DNA from: Planctomycetales bacterium
GTDB lineage: Bacteria; 4484-113; JAFGCY01
NCBI GenBank assembly: GCA_024645305.1
Contig: JAHEFU010000001.1
Coordinates: 1-6,798 of the forward strand
Length of the DNA stretch: 6,798 nucleotides
Direction: 5' to 3'
Shown here: one piece after another, positions 5,670-6,798 of the stretch
How the letters are laid out: each line of letters begins with the position of its first letter
Position numbering within the stretch: the first letter of the stretch is position 1
Made by a program: the position numbers and the translations under genes
Notes under the pieces: generated by a model
The model's input: the letters and a program-made list of their open reading frames with translations, nothing else
What the model was told of the DNA's origin: nothing
The model's database searches: none

Positions 5670-6798
5670 ATGAGACTGGTTGCGTTGTTTCGCATACCTT
5701 TGGTCGTTTTGCTAACTGCAATTCTGTCCAGTTGTGGAGGAGGAGGAGTTTCCAACAGTCTGGCACCCGTCGCCGAAAATGTGACGGCTGTACCGGCTGT
5801 GCCACAGGAAACCATTGCTCCCGCCACTTCACAGTTCATTCCAGAAGCCGAGCGCGAAGTACAGGAGTTTGAATTCTCCCTGCTTCCTGAAAGCTTCCTG
5901 ACACCCGACGACCAGGCGGACATCCGCATGGAAGTTGACGAAGGAAGCGCAAGTGTCACAGTACATGTCATTGCTGACGACGCCACCAACCTGCGTGCTT
6001 TGTACTTCGAGCTGCTTTACGATGCAAGCCGCTACACTCCCGCCGGCGCGGACATCAATCCGAGTTTCGGTGAATCCGAAGAGATGCTGAGTGCAACCTT
6101 CATGCACAAGCGCGGCATTCTCCAGCATGGACAGGTGTTCATTGATCCGTTCAACAGATCTGGATTCAACGGGCAGGGTGAACTCGCCTCCGTCCGTTTC
6201 ATGAAGCGTCCCTCGGACCTGGCGCGCAGCGTGCGTGCGACTCCGACAACCGCCGGCAGCGCGGCCATCCTCGTGGCTGATGAGGGCAACGAACTCATCA
6301 CCTGGGGCTACGCCAGCGTCGGTGATTACGACCAGAACCTCGAAACAAACGTCGCTGACCTCACACCGCTGGCATCACGCCTGCTCAAGCCCGGCCCGTT
6401 CGACTACTTCAGCCTGGACTCCGTGGCTGACGGTGACGGCAACGATGAGGTCAACATCTCTGACATCACCCCGATCGGCGTGAACTTCCGCAACCGGGTA
6501 CTTGCTTACAATGTCTACAAGTCCTTCACCAAGGACGACTATCCCACGGCCAATGATGCAGCCAGCACGATAGTGCCTTTCGGAAGCATCGCCTACGGGG
6601 ACTTCATTGGCAACCGATTTGCGGAGCGCGTACACTACGATTTCAGCGTCGCTGATCCGAACCCGGATGCCTACTACTGGGTACGCCCGACCGACAACTT
6701 CGTCGAGGGTACGCCTTCAAACATCGCGGCATACGGTGCGATCGGAATCCCGCTCCCCAACGTTGACCTGGTCGCTGATCTCACCACCGGTGAAGTCC
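5670..6798 (+). CDS. Lipoprotein with cohesin-like, dockerin-like and fibronectin III-like regions (3' end outside window)
   Basis: The reading frame is open from the ATG at 5670 to the window end (376 complete codons). The first 22 residues form a lipoprotein signal: MRLVALFR, a hydrophobic core, then the lipobox LSSC with lipidated Cys22, followed by four glycines. The Gly at +2 would favour outer-membrane sorting in a diderm. A loose linker rich in Ala, Pro, Val and Glu (27-70) leads to a beta-rich region (about 91-182) resembling a cohesin-type domain. Two dockerin-like Ca2+ loops follow, D219-x-D-x-N223 to D230 and D254-x-D-x-N258 to D265, each with Asp at positions 1, 3 and 12 and Asn at 5 and 9. 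Residues about 276-351 look like a fibronectin III-like module, with AYNVYK near its start and YYWVRP and EGTPSN near its end. The last residues may begin another domain. Function is unknown; a cell-surface binding or scaffold role is inferred. Confidence 0.85.
   Translation, partial: MRLVALFRIPLVVLLTAILSSCGGGGVSNSLAPVAENVTAVPAVPQETIAPATSQFIPEAEREVQEFEFSLLPESFLTPDDQADIRMEVDEGSASVTVHVIADDATNLRALYFELLYDASRYTPAGADINPSFGESEEMLSATFMHKRGILQHGQVFIDPFNRSGFNGQGELASVRFMKRPSDLARSVRATPTTAGSAAILVADEGNELITWGYASVGDYDQNLETNVADLTPLASRLLKPGPFDYFSLDSVADGDGNDEVNISDITPIGVNFRNRVLAYNVYKSFTKDDYPTANDAASTIVPFGSIAYGDFIGNRFAERVHYDFSVADPNPDAYYWVRPTDNFVEGTPSNIAAYGAIGIPLPNVDLVADLTTGEV

Noticed and set aside
5579..6301. Minus-strand open frames opposite the lipoprotein gene
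   Set aside because: The plus-strand frame has a Shine-Dalgarno site, a lipoprotein signal and Ca2+-loop motifs, so the opposite frames are shadows.

Overview
The window is a compact, GC-rich stretch of bacterial chromosome with five complete protein genes and one gene cut by the right edge. It carries core metabolism on the left and centre and one surface-type gene on the right. I see no rRNA, tRNA, CRISPR array, transposase or phage gene. The phylum cannot be fixed from the sequence. The riboflavin synthase resembles the E. coli protein in several motifs. Three of the four transcription-unit-leading genes appear to have leaderless mRNAs. The last gene is a lipoprotein with cohesin-like, dockerin-like and fibronectin III-like parts, a style I associate with environmental, often uncultured, bacteria.

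Layout from left to right. Bases 1-91 are non-coding sequence downstream of ribBA with two small inverted repeats. Bases 92-2009 (minus strand) hold ribE then ribBA, overlapping by 8 nt: riboflavin synthase followed by the fused DHBP synthase/GTP cyclohydrolase II. A 107-bp divergent gap (2010-2116) separates ribE from a plus-strand gene (2117-2947) for a divergent ADP-ribosylglycohydrolase-like protein whose metal site looks degenerate. That gene ends tail to tail with prs, and the two stop codons overlap in one CTAG. Bases 2944-5369 (minus strand) hold glmU then prs, joined by an ATGA overlap. A 300-bp, AT-richer divergent region (5370-5669) with tandem palindromes leads to the lipoprotein gene (5670 to beyond the window).

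The core genes sit around nucleotide and ribose-phosphate metabolism. Prs makes PRPP from ribose 5-phosphate. PRPP feeds purine synthesis and so GTP, and RibBA uses GTP and ribulose 5-phosphate to start riboflavin synthesis, which RibE completes. GlmU makes UDP-GlcNAc for peptidoglycan and lipopolysaccharide. That the ADP-ribosylglycohydrolase-like gene belongs to this theme is only a guess from position.

The points most worth a second look are: a His-to-Gln change at the predicted Mg2+ ligand of the RibB domain; the loss of the N-terminal Asp-Asp metal motif in the ADP-ribosylglycohydrolase-like protein; the repeated placement of a -10 box 6-9 nt before start codons; and the presence of cohesin-like and dockerin-like modules in one lipoprotein chain.
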